Origin: Microcoleus sp. FACHB-68
GTDB taxonomy: Bacteria; Cyanobacteriota; Cyanobacteriia; Cyanobacteriales; Oscillatoriaceae
Assembly (NCBI RefSeq): GCF_014695715.1
Contig: NZ_JACJOT010000008.1
Coordinates: 186,001 to 250,000, forward strand
Direction of reading: 5' to 3'
DNA: 64,000 nucleotides
The notes beneath the pieces were generated by a model, which was not told the DNA's origin, did no database searches, and saw only the letters and a program-made list of their open reading frames with translations. Of this stretch, positions 18,517-26,658 are shown one piece after another. Each line of letters begins with the position of its first letter. Position 1 is the first letter of the stretch. A program made the translations under genes and the position numbers.

Positions 18517-21500
18517 ATGCACGACCCAATTAACGCCTTTAACACCATCAGCGACAACTTCCTACTGTACATAAAAACCGCTTTCGGAACTCAATTTCCC
18601 GAACTAGAACGAGAACGCGAAAGACTGCTGCGCCAACCCGGTGCATTCCATCAAGAACCCTGGATTGAACCGATGCCCCGCTATCAAAGATCGGGTAAAA
18701 CTATCTATGATTTAGATATTTCCAATGTGCCGGGATTAGATGAATCAGCCCTTCAAGATTTTAAACAGCTTGCCTCCTGCGGACTTGTAGGCAATTACGA
18801 ACTGTACAGCCACCAAATCCAAATGCTGCGGCAGGCATTAGCGGGTCAAAATGCTGTAGTAACGGCGGGTACTGGTTCAGGAAAAACTGAATCTTTTATG
18901 TTACCGCTATTTGCTTACCTTGCCCAAGAATCGAGGAATTGGACTGCTCCTAAATCAGAACCAGCCTACCTCAATAACTGGTGGGAAAATAAAGATTGGC
19001 AGAATGAATGCAGCCCATTGGTGAAGACAAAAGGCAGTTTTAAGAAATCTTATCGCGTCCCTCAGAGAAGTCACGAAAACCGGGATGCTGCTGTTCGTGC
19101 CCTGATTTTATATCCCATGAATGCCTTAGTTGAAGACCAACTTACCAGGCTGCGTCGCGCTTTAGATTCTGAAGCGGCGCGAGAGTGGTTTCAAAATAAT
19201 AGAAAAGGCAACCGAGTTTATTTTGGAAGATACAACGGTGTTACACCCGTACCGGGGCATGAATACACAGAAAATCGTAAACCTAATAGCGAAAAAATAA
19301 AAGAACTGCTGGAAGCCATACAAAAAATCGAGGAATCAGCCCACCGAGCTAGTGAACACGCAAGTCAAACTGGCGATAATGATGTGAGGTTCTTTTTCCC
19401 GCGTTTAGATGGGTCAGAAATGCGCTGTCGCTGGGACATGAAAGATGCCCCGCCAGATATTTTAATTACTAACTATTCTATGCTCAGTATCATGCTGATG
19501 CGCGATATCGATCGAGATATTTTTGAACAAACGAAGCAATGGTTAAACAAAGATGGCAGCGTCTTTCATTTAATTGTTGACGAATTGCACTTATATCGTG
19601 GTACTTCGGGGACTGAAGTCGCTTATTTGCTGCGACTGTTGCTACAACGCTTGGGGCTGCATCCAGGTCATCCAAAATTGCGGATTCTTGCCTCTAGCGC
19701 ATCTCTGGAACCACACGACCCAGAAAGCTTAAAATTCCTGCTTCAATTCTTCGGTATCGAATGGGATTCCCAACAGATTATACCCGGTCATTTAGAACCA
19801 ATTCCACCAATTGAGGGTCAAGAATTTCTGGAAGCCCAACCGTTCATCTCCTTGGCATCAGCACCAGAAATAAACAATATAGAAACGTTGTCGGAAACGC
19901 CTGCATACAATGCTTGTCGCCAAATAGTGGCATCTGAAAATGCGACTGTTGGCGCTAGAATGGTCAATGCTTGTACAGTTGATGACAAAATTCGTGCCGT
20001 ATCGCTCGCTGATTTTGGTCAAAAAATGTTCGGCAATGACTTAACAAATGAAAATCTCAAACTGGCAGTAAGAGGATTGCTTGTCGCTCGCGGTTTGTCC
20101 GACCAAACATCCTTGCCATCCTTCAGGCTGCACTGGTTTTTCAGGAATATCGAGGGGCTTTGGGCTTGCACTAAACCAAATCACGGGTGTCAGGAAAACG
20201 AAATCAGTGAAAACAGACCAGTAGGAAAACTATTTGTAGAAAATCCTCCCATACTTTGCGATAATTACCGAGTTTTAGAAGTTCTTTATTGCGAACAGTG
20301 CAAAACTGTATTTCTTGGGGGAAACAGGCTAACCAGACAGAATAATGGCGGATGGGAACTTTTGCCTACAGAACCAGATATTGAGGGGATTCCTGATAGA
20401 CAAGCTGGAAAATTTCTCGCTCGGAGGACGTACAAAGAATTTGCTGTATTTTGGCCGTCCAGACAGAGCGATATTGATGAATATGCGAAGGGTTGGGGAC
20501 AGTCTAAAAAAGCAGAGTCAGGTTGCTGGAAGAAGGCATGGCTAGATACTCGCAGCGGTATAGTTAGTTTAGGCGACCCTCATTCCTCTGATGACTTAAC
20601 AGTAAAAGGCTATATTTTTTATCGACCGAACCTGTTACCAGAGGAACAGGAAAAAGTTAAAGCTTTGCCTGCGGTTTGTGCTTGCTGCGGTGCTGACTAC
20701 AGCAAGCGACTGTATCAAAAATCTCCAATCCGTGGCTTCAGAACAGGTTTTTCTAAAGTGAGTCAACTGCTGTCTAAAGAACTGTTTTATCAGCTACCAG
20801 AAGACGCGGAATCCCGCAAATTAGTAGTGTTTTCTGATAGTCGTGAAGATGCCGCTTCTATATCCAATGGAATTGAGCGATCGCACTATGACGATCTAAT
20901 ACGAGAAGCACTTTTTGATGAACTTGGACAACTCGCAATCGGAAAACCCCACCTGTTAGAAGATATTCAACAATACGGTCAGCCTGCTCGTTCTGAATCT
21001 ATGTTTTTTGTTCAACGTCACCCCAATATAGTAAGCGAGTTAGAGGAAAAGCTTGAATTAGCTAACTCGACCTGGCCAGCAGAACTTTCGCCTGTGGTAG
21101 TAAAAAACTTGCAGGAAGATCGAGATAACGCTCAGAAGGTACTCAACGAAATCCAGCAAATAGGCAATACCCGCACAGTTCCTCTCAGAATACTGTTTGA
21201 AGGCGACAATCAAGAGCCTGGTTTGCTCATGCAGCGATTGAAAGTTTTGGGGGTCAATCCTGCGGGTAACGATGTCGATTACCAGGAATTTAACTACGAC
21301 AGTAACTGGCATCATTGGACAACATTATTTGATTTTTCCTCTGATACCGCAGGGTGGAAATCTGATTTATCTTCTGGCGCAGAGGAAAGGCGAGAAAACA
21401 AACTCCGATCCAAAGTCAAATCAGAGGTTTGTGACACCGTTTTTAGTCGCCTATACTTTGGCATGGAAGCATCGGGTTTGGGTTATATTCGCCTGAATTT

Positions 21501-24204
21501 ACCTCAAAATCAGAGTGAACATTTAGCAACTAAATGCGGACTTTCAATCTCAATTTTTGAAAGCATATGTGATAGCTGTTTGCGAATTTTAGGTGAATTG
21601 TACAGGTATCCGCAAGAACCTCAAGATTATCCGTTAGATGACTGGAAAGACTGGGGTGATGCGCGGTCAAAATTTCGTAAATATATTAAAGAGTGTGCAA
21701 AAGCTTGCGGAATTTCAGAACAGGAATTGCAGCAGGCATTAAAATCTGCCATTTGCGAATGCGGTCAGCACCACCACTTTAAACTTAATCCCCGGCATTT
21801 ATCTGTACGAGTTGCAGTGTCCGATGACCCGGTGTGGCAGTGCGATTCTTGCCAGCGCCCTCACCTGCACAGTGCAGGAGGTATTTGTACTAATTGTTTG
21901 GCAAATTTATCAGCGGAACCTAATAAAATATGTGCAGATTTATACGATCGCAATTATTTCGCCACCCAAGCTGTAAATAAGCGTCAACCGTTGCGGTTGC
22001 ACTGCGAAGAGTTGACCGGACAAACGGACGATCAAGCTGAAAGACAGCGACATTTCCGCAACATCATCGTGAATTTTGGCGAACAAAAAAGAGATTTTAT
22101 CCCAGCGGTAGATATCATAGATATTTTGAGCGTCACTACCACAATGGAGGTGGGAATTGATATTGGCAGTTTAATGGCTGTTGTGATGGCAAATATGCCG
22201 CCGATGCGCTTTAATTACCAGCAGCGTGCGGGTCGCGGGGGTCGCCGCGGTCAGGCTTTCGCGATCGTACTTACTCTCTGTCGGGGTCGATCGCACGATG
22301 AATTTTATTACCGCCACCCTGAAAAAATTACGGGCGATCCGCCACCAGTTCCTTTTCTTTCTATGTCACAGGTTGAGATTGTGCAACGCCTCCTAGCCAA
22401 AGAATGTTTGAGACGTGCATTTAAGGATGCTAGTGTCACCTGCTGGGAAGTAGAAAAAAAACCGGACAGTCACGGTGAATTTGGAACGCTTAAAAAGTGG
22501 AAGGAAACGGAAGAACGCCGCGAACAAGTTCGTAATTGGTTAGAGCAATCAAAGGAAGTCACCGAGATCATAAATTCTCTGCTAGTCGGTGTTGAAGGTA
22601 TCGATCGCAACAAACTTGAAGAGTATGCACGTCAGGATTTGTTTAAAAAGATTGACGAGTGTGCCAATAACTTAGAATTGACTGGAGATGGATTGGCAGA
22701 ACGCCTTGCTGAAGGCGGGGTTTTGCCAATGTACGGGATGCCCTCAAGAGTGCGTGATTTGTATCATCACGATCCGTCCCGAAAACAAAAAGTTCCTACT
22801 ATCGATCGAGATTTAGATTTAGCTGTCTCTGAATTTTCCCCTGGTTCAGAAAAAACTAAAGATAAGCGCATTTATACTGCGATCGGGTTTACAGCATCGT
22901 TAATTCCCGACACTAAAAACGGGTTGGTTCCTGCTGGCGAACCTCTGAGCGATCGCCAATGGATGTTAAGATGTCAGCGGTGCCAACATACGGACACTTC
23001 TAAGACAACCTTTGAAGATACAATCTGTCCGAAATGTGCGGCAACTGAGGAAGAGGGATTTCGAGTTTTTCAGTGGGCTGTCCCTTTAGCTTTCCGGACC
23101 AGCCTCAATCCTGGGGCTGACGCTAAAGATGAATACGATGCGTTAATTACAGGTGCAGCCAGCGTAGCCGAATCACAACCTCAAGATTTTGAGTTAGTAA
23201 ATAAGACAAATACTCAGACAGCTTTTTCTGAATCCGGCCGCGTTTTCCGGGTGAATGACAATCGAGGACAGCTATTTAAGGGAGCAATCGGAAAAGCAAC
23301 ATTTGGAAGCGGTGATAAACTGTTACCAGATCAGTGGATTGATGAGCGATTTCAGAATAAAAATAATGTGAAGTTTAAACAGCAAGGCGAGTCAGAGCAA
23401 ATTGCGATCGTTGCCCCAAAAACCACTGGCGTACTACGGATAAAACCCGCTGCTGTACCGGATGGATTGTGCCTCGATCCTATTGCACGCGGTTCCGCTG
23501 TCAAAGCTGCTTTCTACTCAGCCGCTTTTATGGTTCGTGCTGTAGCAGCACAGGAGTTAGACATCGATCCTGAAGAATTAGATGTGAGCGGTTTGCGACA
23601 GGCTGAATTAGAAGATACTGGGGAAAAAGTAGGAGAAATTGTAATTAGCGATCGGCTTGCTAATGGCTCTGGCTTTACCTACTGGCTAGATAAGCACTGG
23701 GAAGACATCCTTTTAGACAAAATTCTGAATTCTCAAAATAGCTTTGCTGAGGCGATAATGTCACCAGAACACCGCCAAAAATGCGACTCTTCTTGTTACG
23801 ATTGCTTGCAGCAGTACCGCAATATGAACTATCACGGTTTGCTGGATTGGCGTTTGGGGCTTTCCCTACTGCGGGTATTAGCTAATAGTGATTTTCGTTG
23901 CGGATTGGATAACGATTTTTCTACTCCTGATTTGGAAAATTGGGTACAGACAGCAACTAAACTGCGTGATACATTTTGTGCATCGTTTAGCCACTGTTCT
24001 CCAGAACAATTTGGCATTTTACCAGGTTTGGTAGTAGGTGAGAAAAGAGTTATTATAGTTCATCCTTTATGGAATCAAAACAACAGTATTAGTTTATTGG
24101 CTGATGCAATTGCCACCGTAGAAGCTTCCACCCAGATTCGATATCTCGATTCCTTCAATCTCCTGCGTCGGCCAAGTTGGTGTTATCAATCGCTAGGTAA
24201 TTAG
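18517..24204 (+). CDS. Giant DEAD/DEAH-like helicase with DUF1998 C-terminus, DruE-like
   Basis: This 1,895-residue superfamily 2 helicase has a C-terminal DUF1998/MrfA zinc-binding (MZB) region. Counting from the upstream GTG at 18505, motif I is AGTGSGKT at 121-128, motif II DELH at 359-362 and motif III SSAS at 397-400. Motif V/VI is at about 1211-1247 (MEVGIDIGSL, NYQQRAGRGGRRGQ). Putative zinc ribbons occur around 720 (CACCGADYSKR), 1085-1135 (CECGQHHH, CDSCQ, CTNC) and 1490 (CQRCQH, CPKC). The C-terminus has the DUF1998 pattern CDSSCYDCLQQYRNMNYHGL. Helicase and DUF1998 fused in one ~1,900-residue chain is the hallmark of DruE; DISARM splits them into DrmA and DrmB. GAGGGA before ATG 18517 supports that start over GTG 18505. 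Confidence 0.88.
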   Translation: MHDPINAFNTISDNFLLYIKTAFGTQFPELERERERLLRQPGAFHQEPWIEPMPRYQRSGKTIYDLDISNVPGLDESALQDFKQLASCGLVGNYELYSHQIQMLRQALAGQNAVVTAGTGSGKTESFMLPLFAYLAQESRNWTAPKSEPAYLNNWWENKDWQNECSPLVKTKGSFKKSYRVPQRSHENRDAAVRALILYPMNALVEDQLTRLRRALDSEAAREWFQNNRKGNRVYFGRYNGVTPVPGHEYTENRKPNSEKIKELLEAIQKIEESAHRASEHASQTGDNDVRFFFPRLDGSEMRCRWDMKDAPPDILITNYSMLSIMLMRDIDRDIFEQTKQWLNKDGSVFHLIVDELHLYRGTSGTEVAYLLRLLLQRLGLHPGHPKLRILASSASLEPHDPESLKFLLQFFGIEWDSQQIIPGHLEPIPPIEGQEFLEAQPFISLASAPEINNIETLSETPAYNACRQIVASENATVGARMVNACTVDDKIRAVSLADFGQKMFGNDLTNENLKLAVRGLLVARGLSDQTSLPSFRLHWFFRNIEGLWACTKPNHGCQENEISENRPVGKLFVENPPILCDNYRVLEVLYCEQCKTVFLGGNRLTRQNNGGWELLPTEPDIEGIPDRQAGKFLARRTYKEFAVFWPSRQSDIDEYAKGWGQSKKAESGCWKKAWLDTRSGIVSLGDPHSSDDLTVKGYIFYRPNLLPEEQEKVKALPAVCACCGADYSKRLYQKSPIRGFRTGFSKVSQLLSKELFYQLPEDAESRKLVVFSDSREDAASISNGIERSHYDDLIREALFDELGQLAIGKPHLLEDIQQYGQPARSESMFFVQRHPNIVSELEEKLELANSTWPAELSPVVVKNLQEDRDNAQKVLNEIQQIGNTRTVPLRILFEGDNQEPGLLMQRLKVLGVNPAGNDVDYQEFNYDSNWHHWTTLFDFSSDTAGWKSDLSSGAEERRENKLRSKVKSEVCDTVFSRLYFGMEASGLGYIRLNLPQNQSEHLATKCGLSISIFESICDSCLRILGELYRYPQEPQDYPLDDWKDWGDARSKFRKYIKECAKACGISEQELQQALKSAICECGQHHHFKLNPRHLSVRVAVSDDPVWQCDSCQRPHLHSAGGICTNCLANLSAEPNKICADLYDRNYFATQAVNKRQPLRLHCEELTGQTDDQAERQRHFRNIIVNFGEQKRDFIPAVDIIDILSVTTTMEVGIDIGSLMAVVMANMPPMRFNYQQRAGRGGRRGQAFAIVLTLCRGRSHDEFYYRHPEKITGDPPPVPFLSMSQVEIVQRLLAKECLRRAFKDASVTCWEVEKKPDSHGEFGTLKKWKETEERREQVRNWLEQSKEVTEIINSLLVGVEGIDRNKLEEYARQDLFKKIDECANNLELTGDGLAERLAEGGVLPMYGMPSRVRDLYHHDPSRKQKVPTIDRDLDLAVSEFSPGSEKTKDKRIYTAIGFTASLIPDTKNGLVPAGEPLSDRQWMLRCQRCQHTDTSKTTFEDTICPKCAATEEEGFRVFQWAVPLAFRTSLNPGADAKDEYDALITGAASVAESQPQDFELVNKTNTQTAFSESGRVFRVNDNRGQLFKGAIGKATFGSGDKLLPDQWIDERFQNKNNVKFKQQGESEQIAIVAPKTTGVLRIKPAAVPDGLCLDPIARGSAVKAAFYSAAFMVRAVAAQELDIDPEELDVSGLRQAELEDTGEKVGEIVISDRLANGSGFTYWLDKHWEDILLDKILNSQNSFAEAIMSPEHRQKCDSSCYDCLQQYRNMNYHGLLDWRLGLSLLRVLANSDFRCGLDNDFSTPDLENWVQTATKLRDTFCASFSHCSPEQFGILPGLVVGEKRVIIVHPLWNQNNSISLLADAIATVEASTQIRYLDSFNLLRRPSWCYQSLGN

Positions 24205-24235
24205 AACGAAACTATAAAATTTTGGTGTTGATTTA

Positions 24236-24337
24236 ATGAAAGTATTTTTCTATGTTCAGCATAGCCTGCGAACCCTGCTGGTACTGACTGTGCTTGCTTC
24301 GAGCTTCCTTTTGCTTCTCTGTAGTTTGCTGGAATAA
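24236..24337 (+). CDS. Possible 33-aa hydrophobic peptide
   Basis: This short frame starts 31 bp after the helicase stop and encodes a basic N-terminus, a strongly hydrophobic core (LLVLTVLASSFLLLLCS) and only three further residues. It could be a lipoprotein signal peptide stub, a small toxin-like or holin-like peptide, or chance. No Shine-Dalgarno sequence is clear. A run of eight T follows at about 24368-24375. Confidence 0.25.
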   Translation: MKVFFYVQHSLRTLLVLTVLASSFLLLLCSLLE

Positions 24338-24406
24338 TTCTTAGAATTCCCGTGTGTTGAGCAGGTCTTTTTTTTAGGTTACGTGCAGTTCATGTCTATT
24401 GACTGT

Positions 24407-24496
24407 CGGCAACCGAACAGTTTCAGATCATCCAGAATTATCAGCCTTTAACTGCCGGTAAGTAAACAACGGTCGGATCAACTTTCGCTGAAACTC
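24407..24496. repeat. Right copy of the 90-bp direct repeat flanking the island
   Basis: This segment aligns gap-free with 14991-15080 in the same orientation, 79 of 90 bases identical. Differences in the minus-strand reading frame are mostly conservative (Glu/Lys, Ala/Thr, Leu/Val, Ile/Val). It lies inside the longer pseudogene remnant at 24441-24695 and extends past its stop codons. Confidence 0.93.
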
Positions 24497-24695
24497 TCGC
24501 ACCTGAACGGCTGCGCCTGTGATCTCACCTGTTTCCGGTGAAAACTTTGATGGAATAAAACTTACGATTACCCTCTAGGAAATCTTTTGGGGATCTGTAA
24601 CGCTGACATATTTAATTTTATTAACGGGTGTATCAGTCGGATCGCAGCGATCACCACCCGCCCAATCACGGATAATTGCTGGTTTTAGCACAGGA
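24441..24695 (-). pseudogene. Decayed C-terminal gene remnant at right island edge
   Basis: On the minus strand a protein-like reading can be followed for about 85 codons: KPAIIRDWAGGDRC, TDTPVNKIKYVSVTDPQKIS, a TAG stop (24575-24577), RVIVSFIPSKFSPETGEITG, AAVQVR, then a probable 2-bp (GA) insertion near 24495-24499, then VSAKVDPTVVYLPAVKG and a double stop. One nonsense codon and one frameshift mark it as broken. The family was not recognised. The last 17 codons are duplicated at 14991-15080 on the other side of the island, so the island sits between two related copies of this gene. Confidence 0.55.
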
Positions 24696-24703
24696 AAATT
24701 CTT

Positions 24704-25507
24704 ATGAACAACTTGAATACATCCGAAAAAGAAGCGTTCAAGCAAGAACGGCGCGAGGTTCTGGAACAGTTAGAAGACTGGCTGGAAACACCCATGCTAA
24801 TCCTTGGCTTTGTGTGGCTGGTGCTGTTAGTTATTGAGCTGATCTGGGGTCTAAATCGCCTGCTTGAAGTCATCAGCAACGTTATCTGGATCGTCTTCAT
24901 CTTGGACTTTGCCATGAGATTTAGCCTCGCCCCCAATAAACTCGCCTATGTGCGAAGCCACTGGCTAACAGCGATTTCTCTAGTGCTGCCGGCGTTGCGC
25001 GTTTTCCGAATCGTGCGCGTTCTCCGCTTGGTACGGGCTAGCCGGGGGCTGCGGTTGGTGCGTGTGGTGAGTTCGCTTAACCGGGGAATGCGTGCCCTCA
25101 GCGGCAGTATGAACCGGCGCGGGTTCGGCTATGTTGTCCTACTGACTCTGGTTGTGACACTGGTGGGGTCAGCAGGAATGTACGCACTTGAAAGCAATCT
25201 TCCTGATGGACAAGGCTTGCAAGACTATGGTGAAGCGCTGTGGTGGACGGCAATGCTGATGACCACGCTAGGTTCGGAATACTGGCCAAAAACGCCAGAA
25301 GGTCGCGTGCTCTGCTTTATCTTGGCGCTGTATGCTTTTGCCGTGTTTGGCTATATCACGGCAACGATTGCCACATTTTTTGTAGGGCGTGATGCGGAAA
25401 ACGAGGAGGGAGAGTTAGCGGGGGCTAAATCGATTCAGGCGCTTCATGCTGAGATTGCCGCCTTACGTGCTGATATCGCACTTTCCCGCCAGAACCCTCT
25501 AGGATGA
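24704..25507 (+). CDS. Voltage-gated-like ion channel with unusual filter
   Basis: This 267-residue inner-membrane channel has the six-transmembrane voltage-gated layout. S1-S3 lie at about residues 28-105; the S4 segment is rich in regularly spaced arginines (RVFRIVRVLRLVRASRGLRL), S5 is at about 145-165, the pore loop at about 170-195 and S6 at about 200-225, followed by a short coiled coil (IQALHAEIAALRADIAL). Where K+ channels have TVGYG, this one reads TTLGSEYWP. The glycine and a following Glu suggest altered, perhaps cation-nonselective or Na+/Ca2+-type, permeation. Ion selectivity is inference. It lies just outside the right repeat of the island, with a terminator 21 bp downstream. 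Confidence 0.88.
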   Translation: MNNLNTSEKEAFKQERREVLEQLEDWLETPMLILGFVWLVLLVIELIWGLNRLLEVISNVIWIVFILDFAMRFSLAPNKLAYVRSHWLTAISLVLPALRVFRIVRVLRLVRASRGLRLVRVVSSLNRGMRALSGSMNRRGFGYVVLLTLVVTLVGSAGMYALESNLPDGQGLQDYGEALWWTAMLMTTLGSEYWPKTPEGRVLCFILALYAFAVFGYITATIATFFVGRDAENEEGELAGAKSIQALHAEIAALRADIALSRQNPLG

Positions 25508-25527
25508 TGCGTTACTGCTTACAAAAC

Positions 25528-25564
25528 AAAAGGCAGCCGCGTGATTCGCTACTGCCTTTTTTGG
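25528..25564 (+). terminator. Terminator after ion channel gene
   Basis: A 9-bp perfect stem AAAAGGCAG/CTGCCTTTT with a 15-nt loop is followed by TTGGG; the stem itself ends in the T-run TTTTTT. Confidence 0.85.
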
Positions 25565-25626
25565 GCTTCTATGAGGCTAAGTTTGAAACTGCCGGCTCAC
25601 AACTTAGCCGGTAAATCAGCGATGGC

Positions 25627-26040
25627 TTACCAGCGGCCTTCCTGATCAGCGGGGTCGCCGTAAGGATCTTGGCTAGCTGGGAGCACGTTACCGAATCCAT
25701 CGTCAACATAGCCGCTATCCGCTGGGTCGCCATAAGGATCTTGGCTGGCTGGGATCACGTTCCCATATTGGCCGCCGTATTGATCCGCTGGATCGCCATA
25801 AGGATCTTGGCTAGCCGGGATCACGTTACCGAATTGGCCGCCGTATTGATCCGCTGGATCGCCATAAGGATCTTGGCTGGCGGGGATGACGTTGTCATAG
25901 TTTCCGTAATCAGCCGGATCACCATAAGGATCTTCACTGGCTGGACGTACCTGCCGATCGTCGTAAGAGCCATCTTGATCAGATTGCTGATCGCCATTGC
26001 CGAGGGCATCCTTCATCAATCGCAAAAATCCATCTACCAT
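25627..26040 (-). CDS. Repeat protein with five ASxDPYGDPAD units
   Basis: This 137-residue hydrophilic, very acidic protein of unknown function starts with the short helix VDGFLRLMKDALGNG, then Gln/Asp-rich sequence. It ends with five copies of the 11-residue unit ASQDPYGDPAD (first copy ASEDPYGDPAD), usually preceded by NVIP and separated by Gly/Tyr-rich linkers of 9-14 residues. There is no signal peptide and no cysteine. The Asp/Pro/Tyr/Gly make-up suggests a disordered, possibly calcium-binding or scaffold chain, which is inference. A lipoprotein gene lies 123 bp upstream in the same direction, so the two may form an operon. Confidence 0.75.
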   Translation of the reverse strand: MVDGFLRLMKDALGNGDQQSDQDGSYDDRQVRPASEDPYGDPADYGNYDNVIPASQDPYGDPADQYGGQFGNVIPASQDPYGDPADQYGGQYGNVIPASQDPYGDPADSGYVDDGFGNVLPASQDPYGDPADQEGRW

Positions 26041-26163
26041 GATTTATCTCCGTTTTTGTTTTTAAAGTGTTGTAAAACGGCTATTTGAGGGATATCTCCC
26101 GCTTGTAAATAGCCGTCTTCTTTCCTTTGTTTCTCGTCCCTTTTCGGGCGCTTGCTGTCAAAA

Positions 26164-26658
26164 CTAATACTGCTGTGCTGGAACTGGGGCGGAACCCAAG
26201 CCGGTGAGATCGCGGCCTGTAGGCTGGTTGTTATAGCCTTGGAAGTCACGATATTGTTGCGCCTCTGCCTCTGGAACTTGAATTCCACCCTGAGGCGGCG
26301 TTACCCAGTGGGGGCGATTTTGGGCGTCGCGGTAATAAACGCGTCCGTTTTTAGAAAGGTAATACTGTCCCTGCGGCCCTTGGCCTTTGGCGTTCTTTTG
26401 CTGGTTGTAGAGATAGTAAAGAGCGGCTGCGCCGGCCAAAATTGCTACTTTTTGGGTATTCGATAATCCCTGACGCGCCCTAGGTTGTTGTGGAGAATTG
26501 TAGGGGACTGATCCACCACGGGTGTCGTCAACTGGCGGTGGCGGTGCGGCTGTTTGCGAAGAGCAAGCTGTAAACAGCGGAAGCGCTAGTAAAGCTGTCA
26601 GCAGCAGCGCTAGTGGACGTAGAAATTTTCTGCCCTGTGAATAATGTGTTATTTTCAT
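26164..26658 (-). CDS. Putative lipoprotein with low-complexity C-terminus
   Basis: This 164-residue lipoprotein has a signal peptide ending in the lipobox LFTACSS (lipidated Cys at about residue 32). A Pro-rich linker follows, then a short hydrophobic segment (VAILAGAAALYYLYNQQ) and a small domain with the motif RVYYRDAQNRPHWVTPP, which recurs in cyanobacterial hypothetical proteins. The tail is Gln/Tyr/Gly-rich. Function is unknown; a cell-envelope location is expected. It precedes the DPYGDPAD repeat gene on the same strand. Upstream lies nearly 600 bp of AT-rich DNA. Confidence 0.75.
   Translation of the reverse strand: MKITHYSQGRKFLRPLALLLTALLALPLFTACSSQTAAPPPPVDDTRGGSVPYNSPQQPRARQGLSNTQKVAILAGAAALYYLYNQQKNAKGQGPQGQYYLSKNGRVYYRDAQNRPHWVTPPQGGIQVPEAEAQQYRDFQGYNNQPTGRDLTGLGSAPVPAQQY

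Noticed and set aside
15472-24204. DISARM assignment of the island
   Set aside because: DISARM has separate DrmA helicase and DrmB DUF1998 proteins plus a methylase and often DrmC; here helicase and DUF1998 are one chain and no PLD or methylase is present.
15472-24204. Dpd (7-deazapurine in DNA) cluster
   Set aside because: No queuosine-type genes (queC, queD, queE) or DpdA-like transglycosylase lie nearby.
25669-26088. Plus-strand 139-codon frame over the DPYGDPAD gene
   Set aside because: Repeats are regular in the minus-strand reading with constant DPYGDPAD; the plus frame is its antisense.
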